Translations under genes and position numbers: made by a program
Notes under the pieces: model-generated
Told to the model about the DNA's origin: nothing
The model's input: only the letters and a program-made list of their open reading frames with translations
Database searches by the model: none
Part shown: positions 35,480 to 46,900 of the stretch, one piece after another
How positions within the stretch are numbered: position 1 is the first letter of the stretch
Layout: each line of letters begins with the position of its first letter
From: Iris pallida
Taxonomy: Eukaryota > Streptophyta > Magnoliopsida > Asparagales > Iridaceae
DNA length: 64,000 nucleotides
Assembly (NCBI GenBank): GCA_029216955.1
Contig: JANAVB010005598.1
Coordinates: 677,036-741,035 of the forward strand
Reading direction: 5' to 3'

Positions 35480-36081
35480 ATTTATGTCATGGTGTTATTC
35501 GGTCCGGGCCGGGCCGGCCCGCGGCCCACAAAATTCGGGCTCGCCGGGCTTGGGCCGGGCCCAGCCCAGACCGGGCGTGAAGACGGACCGGGCCTGGCCC
35601 GGCCCGGTTGAAATTTTGCAAACCCAGCCCGACCCAGTGGCCCGGGCGCTGGACGGGTCGGACCTAATCGGGCTCGGACCGGGCCTGTGCGGGCCGGGTT
35701 TTGGCTATTTTTTTTATTTTTTTTTTCCATTTTTATCATCTTAACCTATTATATAAGCTAATGTAGTTTTTGAACACCAAACTAATAAGAGAAATTGGTT
35801 ACAGAAGTGGGTTTAAAGTTCCAGTTCGGCAGGTCTTAGGTTCGAATCTTGCAACATACAAAAAAAATTCTAAAAAAAAAAAAAAATTCTTTACGGGCCG
35901 GGCCGGGCTCGGGCGGGGGGGGGGTGGGGGGGGGGAGGCCCGACCCGACCCGTTGGGGGGTGGAGGGCCGGGCCGGTTCGGACCTCGGACGGGCCGGGCC
36001 GGCCTGATTTGACCGCGGGCCGGTCCGGGCCTGGGCCGGGTATCGGGCTAACCGGCCCACTCTACACCATGAAATTTATGT
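35480..36081. mobile_element. Small GC-rich hAT-derived non-autonomous element
   Basis: An 8-bp direct repeat ATTTATGT (35480-35487 and 36074-36081) flanks inverted ends CATGGTGT...ACACCATG. Two extra bases (AA, 36072-36073) sit between the right inverted end and the repeat. The ends are filled with GGGCCGGGCC-type subterminal repeats like those of the hAT element at 38270. The middle (35700-35890) is AT-rich. The ORFs here (35393-36060) are Gly/Pro/Arg-rich readings of the GC repeats and not genes. Confidence 0.75.
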
Positions 36082-36654
36082 CATGACTGTTATGATTAGT
36101 TCCCTTCATATCATCTTGGCACATAAGATATGGAGGGCCATCTTTAGGGCCAACTAATTATACAAAACAAATTCATTTAAATAGTTTGTATTTGTAAGTA
36201 CTTGATTAAATTTGCTTGGGTTTTGATTACCAAGTTATTATTTTATAATTTGGCTTATTTTCAACTTAATATATTTTTTGGAGATGTCCGGAAATGCATA
36301 CGGAACTTTGTGCATGCTGAACATGGCTTTTGGGCCTATTGCCTCCTAACTCACATCATTTATAAATAGAATGAATAATACGTTCCCGTGGCTCGATCCA
36401 CTAATCTTTTGCCACTCAGCCAGTATCGTATACCTTTTTCGGAAACCACAATAGTCACTCGTACTTAATGCTTTGAATTTTCATGTTTTCTAACTAAATA
36501 TTTAATTATTTATTAGTCTAAATAACATAAATTATTGGTCTCCTAGCAAATAATAGGGAAGTAAAATAATAAAAATATTTCTCTAACAAAATTTTAAAAT
36601 AACAAGATAAATACGAAAAAATACCTTAACCTAAACGGGTAACAATAAGGCTAG
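36082..36654. other. AT-rich intergenic DNA, no gene seen
   Basis: No ORF with a recognisable domain, no clear repeat structure. Short runs of A/T dominate. Confidence 0.6.
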
Positions 36655-37550
36655 AATTTTCAAAAACTATTTTTAACGTCTTGGTTATCTATAGAAAAAG
36701 GAATAACTACCAATACAGAAATTTTCATCTAGAGGGATGAACTTCGTAAAAATGGCAGCAAACATGAAAGTTTCTAAAATTTCTGTTTAGAGGAACACAT
36801 CGTCATCTTAAATAGTGGTTCTGCTGACATGGCAAATTGTCGTGGCTGAATGGACGTGCCATAAGAGATGGCGGCCACGCTGATGGGGCATAGCCCTCGC
36901 CATCATAGATGGCGGTGATTCATGGTTTTGTAGGTGTGATGTGCATGTGCCCCAACTCCATATCAAACATCAAAACTCTAGTAATTGGTCATCATCCCAT
37001 CTAGTTTGCAAGCATTTGATTTAGGGGGGATTTGCTAATCCATATATGTGTGAAGTATTGATTTGTGGATATGCAACACACACTGACTGACTAGAGGCTT
37101 TGTGGCCCCCAACCTCTTTGAAATTACAAATGGAAAAGGCAGGTTGATTCATATTATTGCTTGCAAGGTTAGAAGCAGGCATCTTGGCAGTGGGCTACGC
37201 CATGGCAGGTTGATTCATATTATTGAATTGCCGTGGCAGGTTAATTCATATTATTGCCAACGCCCGCTATTCTCTATGGCACGGGCTAGGCTACCTCAGC
37301 GTGGCCGTCATTACTAATGGTGCGGCTGCTACCCTGTTAGTCCCACCGCCATCTCTGATGGCAAGCAAATCCTATTCAGCCACGGCAGTTCGTCATGTCA
37401 GCTTAAGTGCCATTTAAGATGCCGATGTGTCCCTCTAAATGAAAATTTTAGAAATTTTTCTATTTGCTGTCATTTTTATGAACCTTCTGGATAAAAATTT
37501 ATGTTACCAATATTAGCGACAAAAACGTCTTAAAAAGACAAAATGACAGT
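36655..37550. mobile_element. Foldback (Mutator-like) element with arms near 270 bp
   Basis: The left arm (about 36655-36915) and right arm (about 37260-37550) are imperfect reverse complements of each other. Matched blocks include AAAATGGCAGCAAACATG with AAAATGACAGCAAATAG, CGTCATCTTAAATAG with CGGCATCTTAAATGG, and GGCGGCCACGCTGA with GACGGCCACGCTGA. Long terminal inverted repeats with a short unrelated middle are typical of non-autonomous Mutator-like or foldback elements. I could not fix the outer ends or a target duplication. It has no coding capacity, and ORFs 37102-37317 and 37223-37417 are not gene-like. Confidence 0.7.
37139..37259 (+). repeat. Three copies of a 22-bp unit in the foldback loop
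   Basis: GGCAGGTTGATTCATATTAT occurs near 37139 and 37204, and with one change (GGCAGGTTAATTCATATTAT) near 37234. The copies sit in and beside the loop between the arms. Confidence 0.8.
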
Positions 37551-37651
37551 TAATATACTAGTCAACTATCGGAAGCTAGCAACTTGCTAATGCTCACTAG
37601 TTGAGAGTATTTGGTTACTACTATAAAAAGTTCAGAATATTTTATTACAAA

Positions 37652-37888
37652 TTAGGCAATTAAGTTTTGCTCCTTGTTGAATGAAACAGTTCTTTTCTTT
37701 TGATCCATCTTCTTTTGCTCTATTATTCTAGCCGAAGTCTTATAACCAAACAATGGAGTGTTGAAATCTCCCTCGTCAGTGTAAAAGTCCTCGACATCCG
37801 AACTCAAACGAAACCATACAACAATATTATCATCATATATATGGCCAACCCTGGCATATGGTGAATGAGTCCATTTTTGTTCACCCAC
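37652..37888 (-). CDS. Short hypothetical frame, doubtful
   Basis: The 78-residue frame starts MGEQKWTHSPYARVG and contains an acidic middle (DVEDFYTDEGDF) and a Lys-rich tail. Composition is less biased than in most chance frames of this window, so it could be a relic of a host exon. I recognise no family and see no promoter or splice evidence. Confidence 0.2.
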   Translation of the reverse strand: MGEQKWTHSPYARVGHIYDDNIVVWFRLSSDVEDFYTDEGDFNTPLFGYKTSARIIEQKKMDQKKRTVSFNKEQNLIA

Positions 37889-38053
37889 TAAAACTAAACG
37901 GAATGTTCACCTTCCAATAGAAATATAACACTTGTTCCGACACATTAGTTGTTCAAGGTTCAACTACTACATGCATGCTGCATTTTCCAAAGCTACCTTA
38001 ATAATTAACGTCATGAACTATGTTATTTGCTGCCCATTAATTCTTGGTAGGTG

Positions 38054-38056
38054 GAT

Positions 38057-38119
<63 letters not shown>
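38054..38119. repeat. (TA)n tract
   Basis: Pure alternating TA. The surrounding 37889-38261 holds no gene I can see. Confidence 0.95.
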
Positions 38120-38124
<5 letters not shown>

Positions 38125-38261
38125 ATATTATCGTCATTTGCCACTCCATATTTGTTTCAATAACTTCCTAGATAGTAGTATACTCCAGATAGAAATCAAA
38201 GTCGAAGTTCTTCTAGAAGCTGTCGACTCAACAAACTATTTGATCAACTGACTAGTCCCCT

Positions 38262-41200
38262 GATCAACTCAGGGTGTTACATGGGCCGGTTTGGCCCGAA
38301 CTCGTCCGAGCCCGGCCCGGTTCAGCCCGGTCCGAGCCCGTCCACTAGTGCATCCGGTCCGGGCTGGGTTCACCCGCCCAAGCCCGGCCCGGCAAGGACC
38401 GATTTTTTTTTTTTTTTTGCATTCAGCGTTAGGCCCGTTTCAGCCCGGCCCGGTCAGGCCCGCCCAGGCCCGAGCCAAGCCCGGTCCGGCCGGCTAAACC
38501 GGATTTTCCAAAAAAAATTTAATCATAGTTTCCCTTTTACCAAATACTTCCATTTTTTGACCGTTTTATGACCGTTATAGGGGGTATTTTGGTCTTTTTG
38601 ACCAAAATGACCCAAAATTCTTTACAACAACTCTATTTTGAGGGTATGGGGGGTCATTTGGCTTCCAAAAAATTCTATAAATTGGCCATAAAACTTTTAT
38701 TTCAAACACAAACAATTCCATCATTCTCACAAAAAAATCCAAATCACAAGAAGATTTCAAAAAAGTTGTGCTCTAAGTTCCGGCGATCTACGACTTCCCG
38801 ATCAAACAATTTCAGCGATCTACGCCTTCCTCTTTCTAATTATTTTTTTATTTACATTTACGAAATAGTTTTCCTTCCTCCATCTCTCTAGTTTTTTGCA
38901 AAGAAAACTAATTTATTTATTTTTTTTTCGGGTATCCTCCTCCATCTTTATAATCCTTTATATATTTTGATTTATCTTTTTAAAATGGCCGGACAAGGTT
39001 CAAACCAAGCTAATGATGCTTTTGAAATTTAAAATTCTTTTTTTGAGAAAAATCTTATTCCTGACGATTTAGTTGGTTCTCCTCCTGAAGTTGGTAGCAA
39101 TGTACCAAATGTTGTAAAGAGAAAGCAAAAAGCAAAAGTTGAGAATTTTTTATTCTTCTTAATGAAACAACCTGATGGCTCACTTGTTTTAGATCAAAAA
39201 GGTGAAGCAGTTCTGTACGGGCCCAATGCAAGAAATATTCCCGTATATACAAATGGAAGAGGGGAGGTGGCGCGGGCACACTCTCAAGACACTACGATAC
39301 TTGCTACGGTCCAAGCTCAATTCCTACGACCCAAACTCATATAAGTTTTGGAGGCACTACGGCTTCTTCGGTGGGTACGTTTTCCTATTCAGCTTTCCGT
39401 CATAAAACTGAATTTACTAAATATATTATTGTTGATGAACTTCCATTTACTTCGAGTGAAAGTGAATCTTTATATGATTATGCGACAATTACTTTAAATC
39501 CATGTTTTCATAAAGTTACTAGAGGCGCTGCTAGAAAAGAGGCTATTAGACTCTTTAAAAAATGAGACTTTCTTTAAAAGAAACGTTTTTGTATGCTAAT
39601 AAACTAGCTATTACTTCTGATGTGTGGACAAATAAACAAAACTATGCTTATATTTGTATCACAGCACACTATATAGATTTATTGTGGATGTTGCAAAAGC
39701 GCATCATCTGTTTAAAAACTTTAGAATTTCCACACACGGGCTCCACAATTGCCACTTGTATTTCAAAACACTTGCGTGACTTTGATGTTCACAACAAGAT
39801 TCAATCTGTATCTTTTGATAATGCTAGTAATAATACTGCTGCTATTAATTCATTGTCTTTACTATTTTAACCTATTTTGGAAGGTAGATTATTGCATATT
39901 AGGTGTGCCTGCCATATTATTAACTTAGTTGTAAAATAATGTCTTGAATTTTTTAGTACACATTTAGAAACTCTCAGAAATTGTTTACACAGCTTGAACA
40001 CGTCTCCAAGTAGGTAACAAGCTTTTAAGAACACATGTACACATTTTAGTATTCGTTTTAGAAGATTTGTTAAGGATGTTCCACATAGATGGAATTCGAC
40101 ATATTTAATGTTGAAATCCGCACTTCCGTTTAAGGATGCTATTACATATTTTTGTAACATTGATCATAATTTTGAATATCCAGTAACTGAAGATGATTGG
40201 ATAGTTGCTACTTCTATATGTGAATTTTTTGAAATTTTTTACAAGGCTACATGCACTCTTTCGGGTGTATATTATCCTACTGCTTGTTTAGCTTTACGAG
40301 AACTTTTTAACATGTCTTGCTTGTTTTCTAAATATAGAAATGTTTTAAATTTTGACTATGTTGTCAAGAGAATGGAAGCTAAATTTACTAAATATTGGGG
40401 TGATGTATCTCTTTTATACTGTTTGTCTGCCATTTTTGATCCTACCATCAAATTAGATGGTATAGAAGTTTTATTGGATGGCTATGCATATAACATGGAA
40501 CTTAATCTTATGGATTTGAAATTAGAAGTAAAGGTAGTTTTAGAAAGATTAGTACTACTTTATGAAGATAATGTTGTGCCGACCCGACCCACTCAAGTTG
40601 GTACAAGTAGTAGCTCTGGCGTAGAGGACCACACCCTTCGTTTATTATGAAGGAAGAAACAAAGACAATCTTCCCAACCCACTCAAGAGTTGTCTTTGTA
40701 TTTAAGTTCTTATGAAGAAGAAGAGGAATCTTCAAATCACTTCACCATTTTAGAATGTTGGAGAAAAACGACAAAAGATTTCCTATACTTTCTATAATTG
40801 CACGTGATCTACTAATGGTGCCGGTGTCCACAGTAGTATCGGAGTCTTATTTTAGTGCAGGATCAAGGATGTTGAGCCTAAAGAGGAGCCGGTTGAAGCC
40901 GGATATCTTGGAAGCTTGTGTTTGCGTTCAAGATTGGATTTTAGCAAAAAAAAAGAACCCAAAACAAGAGGGATGAAGCTTATGACATCAATGAGCTGGA
41001 CCTCAGATCGCTTGGATTGGATGAAGCTTCTGCAACCGAGGAGGAGGAGCAAGAAGAATGACTCAAGTCTAAGGTATGACCCTCAAAAAAAATATTCAAA
41101 CTTTCAAACTTCAAAAAAAAAACTTTAAAAACTTTTAAAAATTTAAACTTTACAAAAATTTAAAAACTTTTAAACTTTAAAAACTTTTAATTTAAAAAAT

Positions 41201-41864
41201 TTAAAAAAAAACTTTATTAAAAACTTCAAAAACTTTAAACTTATATCTTAAAAATACTTTAAAAGTACTTTAAACTTTAAACTTAAATCTTAAACTTTAA
41301 ACTTAAAAAACTTTCAAAAAATACTTTAAACTTTAAAACTTTAAACTTAAAAATAAAAACTTTTAAAACTTAAAATTTAACTTTAAAACTTAACATATAA
41401 CTTTAAAAGTACAACTTTAAAAGAAAACTTAAAAACTTAAAAAAAAAACACAAAAACTTAAAAACAAAATTTTTTAACTCTGCATATGACAAGCAAAGCT
41501 TGTCTTGCCGGTCCCAAGCCTGGATAAAAGAGGAGGAAAAAATTAAAAAAAATTAATAAAAAATAAATTTAAAAGATTAAAATTAAAAAATTAAAAGAAT
41601 ATAAAAGTTAAAAGAAAATGTGAAAATAAAAAAAAAATGAAAAAACCAACTTAAACTGGACCGGCCCGTCCACGACCCGGACACAGCCCTACCCAGACCG
41701 GGTCTCTGGGCCGGGTTGGGTCTTCTGAAGTTAAATCGGGCCGGCCAGGCCCCGCCCGCTAGGTGAACCGGTCCGGGCTGGGCCCGGACCAAGCCCGGTC
41801 AGATCGGATTTTCGATGGCGCGGGCCGGTCCGGTTCAGCTCGAATGACACCCTGATGATCAACT
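38262..41864 (+). mobile_element. hAT transposon with degraded transposase
   Basis: A perfect 8-bp direct repeat GATCAACT (38262-38269 and 41857-41864) flanks inverted ends CAGGGTGTTACATGG (from 38270) and, at the right, CGAATGACACCCTG ending at 41854. Two bases AT (41855-41856) lie between the right inverted end and the repeat. GC-rich GGGCCGG/CCCGGCC repeats fill both subterminal regions (38280-38490 and 41655-41845). The transposase lies between them. 41090-41480 is a low-complexity AACTTTAAA-type tract. Confidence 0.88.
38984..40976 (+). pseudogene. hAT transposase, several stops and frameshifts
   Basis: The start MAGQGSNQAND lies at about 38984. Recognisable pieces in order are AITSDVWTNKQNYAYICITAHYID (39604-39680, RNase H-like fold), SVSFDNASNNTAAIN (39805-39850), RCACHIINLVVK (near 39900), PHRWNSTYLMLKSALPF (40080-40135) and a long segment 40108-40650. 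The hAT dimerisation domain is at 40755-40976 (RFPILSIIARDLLMVPVSTVVSES, FSAGSRMLSLKRSRLKP). At least five stops or frame changes interrupt it, including just after NDAFEI near 39030 and after INSLSLLF at 39868. The copy is immobile on its own. Confidence 0.85.
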
Positions 41865-41979
41865 GATGTTCCGCCTTTTTTGGTTTCAAAGCGATTATCT
41901 TTTTATCTTACATTTCAAGTCCACTGGTAGTTTTTTTGAGCTAATCATAAATGTTGAATTTGTACACGGAAGACTGTTG

Positions 41980-42237
41980 GGGGTGTTGGCTGCGTGCGCT
42001 TTTGAGCGCACACACAAAGGACAAAACTCAAATTCTACTCCTTTTATTCCACATTGGCTGTAGAGTTGGCGTTACTTGTGCATTTATTGATTTACCTCAT
42101 ATTGTTCCATTGAAATATCATGTGGGAGCCCTATGGACCACATGCGCACGCCGCCGCCGCCGTCTGGCCTGGCTTGGTTCTGCGAGCGTAACGTGTGCGG
42201 GTACACTCCCACATCTGCGGGCGCCGAATGCCGATTC
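41980..42237 (+). mobile_element. Copia 5' LTR, left piece (interrupted by CACTA)
   Basis: It aligns with 59923-60183: shared blocks GCTTTTGAGC(A/G)CA, CCTCATATTG(T/C)TCCATTGAA and CCCACATCTGCGG. It ends GCCGAATGCCGATTC exactly where the CACTA element begins. The LTR continues at 54495. Its first bases are uncertain because a G-rich run precedes both copies. Confidence 0.75.
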
Positions 42238-42249
42238 CACTACCAAAAT

Positions 42250-42765
42250 ATATCATATTGGCGATGCCTAACAACGTCGCTAAACAGCAAAAAAAATGTC
42301 GCTAACTTCTGACAGCGACGTTTCAGGCATGTCGCGTTATTCATGGTCGCTAACTTGTAAAACGTCGCTATTCGTCTCTACAGCGACGTCATTCGACGAC
42401 GCTCGACGTCGCTAGTTTTAGCGACGTTTATCGACAAAAATGTTGCTAATTAGCGACGTAAGATTTCGTTGTTGATTGTCGTTGTCCATTCAGGTTTTAG
42501 CGACGTTACAGTCAGAAATTAGCAACGTTTTCCAACTCTATATCTGGCAATTTTTTGGTTGCCATGTCATCATTTTTGAGACGTTTTGCGACGTTACGAT
42601 ACTTGAATACCGACGTTCGGTTACTAGATTTGCTGACCTGTACAGTTTGCCACGTCAACGTATCTGCGACGTTCTGCGACGATTAGCAACGTTTTGATTC
42701 TCAATTTTGTGACGTTCTAGCGACGTATGTACGAAGCATTGCTAAACGTCGCTAATTCCAAAAAA
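42250..42765. repeat. CACTA subterminal repeats, left end
   Basis: About 25 copies of GCGACGT/ACGTCGC and one-base variants in both orientations (AACGTCGCTAA, TAGCGACGTT). Such arrays are where the element's own DNA-binding protein attaches in En/Spm elements. The right end has the same family at 54195-54460. Confidence 0.85.
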
Positions 42766-43040
42766 ATGTAAAAAAATAGAATGTAGTATGCATTTCACAT
42801 AAATAACAGTTACATTAAAAATATTGTACCTATATTTAGAGTTTCAGTTTGCAAATAATAGACCCGGAGCAACTCTCCGTAGAATTTTTTGTGTTCGCCA
42901 ACCCCTTCGGTGGAACAATCAACACCGATAAACCAATATAGAGACAAATAATAATAATGCACTACCAATAATTTAATAAATAGAATCGAATGATCGGAAA
43001 GACAAGAAATAGCCGGATGGATACAATAGGTCACTGTTTC
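42766..43040. other. CACTA internal DNA left of the Ty3 nest
   Basis: Contains AATAGACCCGGAGCAACTCT (near 42860), which recurs at 52430 and 52495 inside the right part of the same CACTA element, tying the two sides together. No gene seen. Confidence 0.6.
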
Positions 43041-43120
43041 ACTTAACAAAATGCCTAAAATTGGCTTTTGAAAAAAACGAGAAAAAGTACAATTTTAGGC
43101 ATTTTGTTAAGTAAAACAAA
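43041..43120. repeat. Head-to-head LTR ends forming a 21-bp perfect palindrome
   Basis: ACTTAACAAAATGCCTAAAA at 43041 faces its exact reverse complement ending at about 43112, with roughly 30 bp between the arms. The left arm equals the minus-strand LTR end seen at 49228-49246, and the right arm is a plus-strand LTR end. Two Tat-type LTR 3' ends are thus fused with nearly all LTR sequence between them missing. Confidence 0.85.
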
Positions 43121-43121
43121 A

Positions 43122-43140
43122 TGGCGACTCTGCTGGGAAC
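43122..43140 (+). other. Primer-binding site of a Tat/Ogre-like Ty3 element (tRNA-Arg type)
   Basis: TGGCGACTCTGCTGGGAAC lies 20 bases after the LTR end at 43101. It is complementary to the 3' end expected of a plant tRNA-Arg whose tail reads CCCAG(C/T)(A/G)GAGTCGCCA. The use of tRNA-Arg is known for Tat/Ogre elements. The same site occurs inverted at 49198-49216. Confidence 0.75.
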
Positions 43141-43384
43141 GACTTTCTCCTCTGACGAGAAAGCAATTGCTCAATATGAAGGTGTGTCGATCGGATCAAC
43201 AAAGAAGACTCTGGTTGTTCAATTCGACCAGACTGCTTACGAAGAAATGCTCCAAACTGGGGGTAGTACTCGCTGCTCTAATGTTCAAAAATCACGAAAA
43301 GTGTGAAAAGTTTGGATTCCTAAGTCCAAAGCATCCTCTGATCTCACTGCTGTCTCTAAAGGTAAAGGAATTCTTCCCAATCCT

Positions 43385-43650
43385 ATTGTGAAGGCTTCCG
43401 TCTGTGACGAGGCAGTCTCTACTTCAGTGTTGCGCCCTCGGCGTAAAAATTAGTCTCCCGTTTATGACGTGGTAGACACCCAAGTCTTGCGCTCTGCGCG
43501 TAAAAATCAGTCTCCCGTCCGTGACGTGGTAGACACTCAAGTCTTGCGCTCTACGTGTAATGGTAAATCTTCCGTCTGTGATGTGGCGGATATTCATGTT
43601 TTGCGCTCTACGCGTACAAGTAAATCTTCTGTCGGTGACATGGTAGATAA
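43385..43650 (+). repeat. Imperfect 63-bp tandem repeat, about four units
   Basis: Each unit carries a TTGCGCTCTGCGCGTAAAAA-like stretch followed by TCCGTC and GACGTGGTAGA. The units keep a 21-codon period. The embedded GCGTAAA word also recurs in the element's LTR (49600-50320). Confidence 0.75.
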
Positions 43651-43956
43651 AGTTCACAATGATGCCTTTGCATCTAAAATAAATTTGCCTACACGTATGT
43701 AGCATAAAAATAAGAATTCTATTGTTGGTAAAACTTCAGTTTTTCACCAACAACCTTCTTATACTGCTTTACGCAAGGTACTAAACCTTCAGATTACGTG
43801 TAATACTGATGGAGTTCTTTGTGCACAAAAATCTCAGGATTTACGCACACAGCTCCAGGCGCGTAAAAATATACAGTTTGGTTCTGTTAATGCAGCCAGC
43901 AATCTTCTTTATACGCAAGGGACTAAACGTTCTCTGTCCCAAATATAATAAAGAAG

Positions 43957-46900
43957 ACGACTGTAATGTCCCAAATTTGCGATACGTATTTAGTGTACGT
44001 ATACGTGTTTTGGACCCATATTTTATTCAGTCATGATTAGTTATCTTGGTTTATTTTGCATTGACTTGGTTTTATTGGCATTGATAGTTTAAATGGTTTT
44101 AATGGTTCATTGGTTTATTTTTGGATTAGCGAGGCTTGGTTTATTTCATGATTCAATTGGTTTAAATTGCTAAAGAGAGAGTTATTGGCCTTGACTTGGT
44201 TCACCTTGGTTTATCTTGGCTTGGTTTATTCCTGGGTTGGTTCGGCTTGGTTTGGTTTGCTTGGTTCATTATGAACCATAGGGGTGAACCCCCTACCTAC
44301 ATGCACCATCCCCATTTATTAACCACCTTTTTCCTTTCTCTCTCTTCATTAATCATCTTCTTCTTCCTCAATTACTCCTCACCTACCAGAGGGAGAGAGG
44401 GGTCTAGGCAAGTGCAACTTGCTTCATGAAGGAATTCCAATTTTATTGCTTCATTCTCTTCCTTACAGCATTTTAACTTACTTTAGTACTTGGCATTTCT
44501 ACTTTCTATGGCTAGATTCTTGTAGATCTAAGTTTATACTATTTTCGGATTTTTGGGTTTTGATCTACTTAATCTTGTTATTATCAAGTTTTAATGGTTC
44601 CATGTTGTAGAGAATTTCGTTATGCCCTATTTTGACCTATGAAAGTTCAGATTTGGACTCTGGATGAAAGGTTCATGGAGCTTGGGAGCCATGGCTTGAA
44701 GAGTTCTTCTCTTCGGAAGGATGGAGAAGAAGAACTGTTCACAGCCGCATGAACTTGGCCGCATAGTCTTTATGCGGCAAGTTTTCTTCCTGCCGCATAA
44801 GCCTTGCTGTACTGTTTAGTCGCATGGCCTATGGCGCAAGGACTAACTCCTCAGTTGCATAAAGGTTTAATCCTCGGCCGCATGAACTTTCAATCCCAGC
44901 CGCATGACTTAGGACCATTATTTTAGCCGCATTTGACTTAATTCGGGCCGCATGGACTTGATTGGTTATTTTAGCCGCATGAACCCTTGATTGAATCCTA
45001 GCCGCATGGAGACCCGCTCATTTCCAGCCGCATTGGACTGAGCCGCATGCGCCCTGTTTTGCCTGGCCGTATGGGGACTAGTCCTTACCCAGCCGCATGA
45101 GTTGATCCTGCCGCATATTGTTCCCAGCCTCATGAGCTAGTCTCTATCCTGACCGCATGAGAGATTATTTTCTGGCCGCATAAGAGTTCACTCTTGGCCG
45201 CATGAGCCTAATCTACCTGAGCCGCATGAGCTCGATTTCTGCCCCGCATTGATCCAGCCGCATGGACCGATCTTCCTAAGCCGTATATACCTGTTCTTCC
45301 TGAGCCGCATGGCTCTCCAATAGTCCTGTGTACTATTATTTTATTACTATTTGCCCATGTCTTGTAACCCCTTTATTGTATATTTTACGTCCATTTTATA
45401 TCCTTACGCCTTTTGTCCAGAACTTGATTGACATGATTGAATGACAAACTGACATGACATGATAGTGGCCCGCCGTGGCGCACTCCTGACAAAGTACACT
45501 TGGCATGATAACCTGACCTGATATATCTTGAACAGCTGTTACGACGGCTACCTGACATGACCTGACCTGTATAAGTAACCTGGACACCGTGGGCGATTGT
45601 GCTTGTACAAATAATCCAGTCATGTCTTGCATCATGTCTAGGAGGGGACTCCTGAGTACCACGGTCAGGAGTAACTACTGAAATGGACTAAGGTTAACGA
45701 CTAGAATAATTCACTAGTCATGAAGAGATGTTCCCCAGTTACAGGCGATCCCGTTATCCCGGCCGCAAATGTTTGGACTTGTAGCCTGCCGACGAGTAGG
45801 GCACATTTCTAGCCCACTGTTATGTGGGGCACCCACCATTGTCACTTAAATGATTGAACTCTATTGTCACTCTAATGTATTATACTCTCTAAATTGTCAC
45901 TATAATGTTCGCCTGGATAACCTGGATAGCTGCAGGGCCTGTGACTACTTGGAGCATCTTATTGTATCTTGCTAGTAACTAGGATTGTGATAACCCTAGT
46001 TAGTTAATGTAGGAAGCCGTAGGCAATGATTGGCCGTGATTGCTTGGATGGAGTCTAGTCCAGTATAGTATTGTCTAGAAGTGATTGATTGAAAGATTGT
46101 ACCAGAATGATTCAATGATTGTCACTCCAGATTGTTACTATAACGATTGTACTCTATTGTCACTCTAGCGTATTGCACTCTTCATTGACTCTTTTATCAT
46201 TGTACTATCTCCTTTTCACCTTAATGATCGGCACCTTTAGCAATAAATGATCAGAGACTAAGTTCTGTTCAGGCGAAGGGTTACAATCTCGGTCCTTGTT
46301 TGGTTTAAGGATTGTAACCTGGCTTCCGGAATAGTACCTTCGTCTTCTCTTCATATATTGTCCAGCTATATTTTATTTAGCATGATTCTCTAGTTATTGT
46401 ATGTCAATGATGCCTCACTTAATTATTTTCTCTGATTGGGATAAGTGCATTGGTAGTGCACAAACCTCAATCTGTGTTACTTATTGTTGTTTTCTTACAT
46501 ATTGAATGATAATGATTTGTTGGTTTTAGTTCTTAAGTGAAGCCTCCTTTGTGGTACTTGCTCTTTCTGGAGTCTGACCCAGCTGGTTTTGTATGGCCAG
46601 ATACCGGAGCAGAACCGAAGGATCTTCCTGCTTTTCAGCCCGATGGTGGTCACCAGGCGTAACCAGGGCATCGAGTGGGTTTCTTTTGTTCTTCCACTGT
46701 AATACTGTAAATTATTCTTTTGAGGCGTTTAGCCGACGAGCAAGTGTTAGCTCGATTGTACTTATTTACTGTCCGCCTACGGACTGTAACATGATTGACA
46801 AGCCCCGGGGGTTGATCATGTATGACTGAACTCTTGCTAGTCCTCACATTTTGTAACGACTAGCTTCATGATCATTCCGAATATATAATGTATGGGATGC

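Larger units (their letters stand above)
43121..43950 (+). pseudogene. Tat-like leader ORF with 63-bp repeats, broken
   Basis: The ATG overlaps the primer site, giving MATLLGTTFSSDEKAIAQYEG. The frame stops at about 43304 and continues with one or more stops through repeated units of about 21 residues (DVVDTQVLRSARKNQSPVRD-like) from 43390 to 43650, then to 43945. The minus-strand ORF at 48843-49217 begins with the same MATLLGT. Function unknown; extra leader ORFs before gag are known in Ogre-like elements. It is cut at 43961 by the solo LTR. Confidence 0.6.

Noticed and set aside
35393..36060. GC-rich ORFs of 72-86 residues
   Set aside because: They read the GGGCCGG subterminal repeats of a small hAT element on both strands.
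43424..43705. Minus-strand ORF with a 21-residue repeat
   Set aside because: It is the antisense of the plus-strand 63-bp repeats, which follow the primer site and the ATG of the leader ORF.
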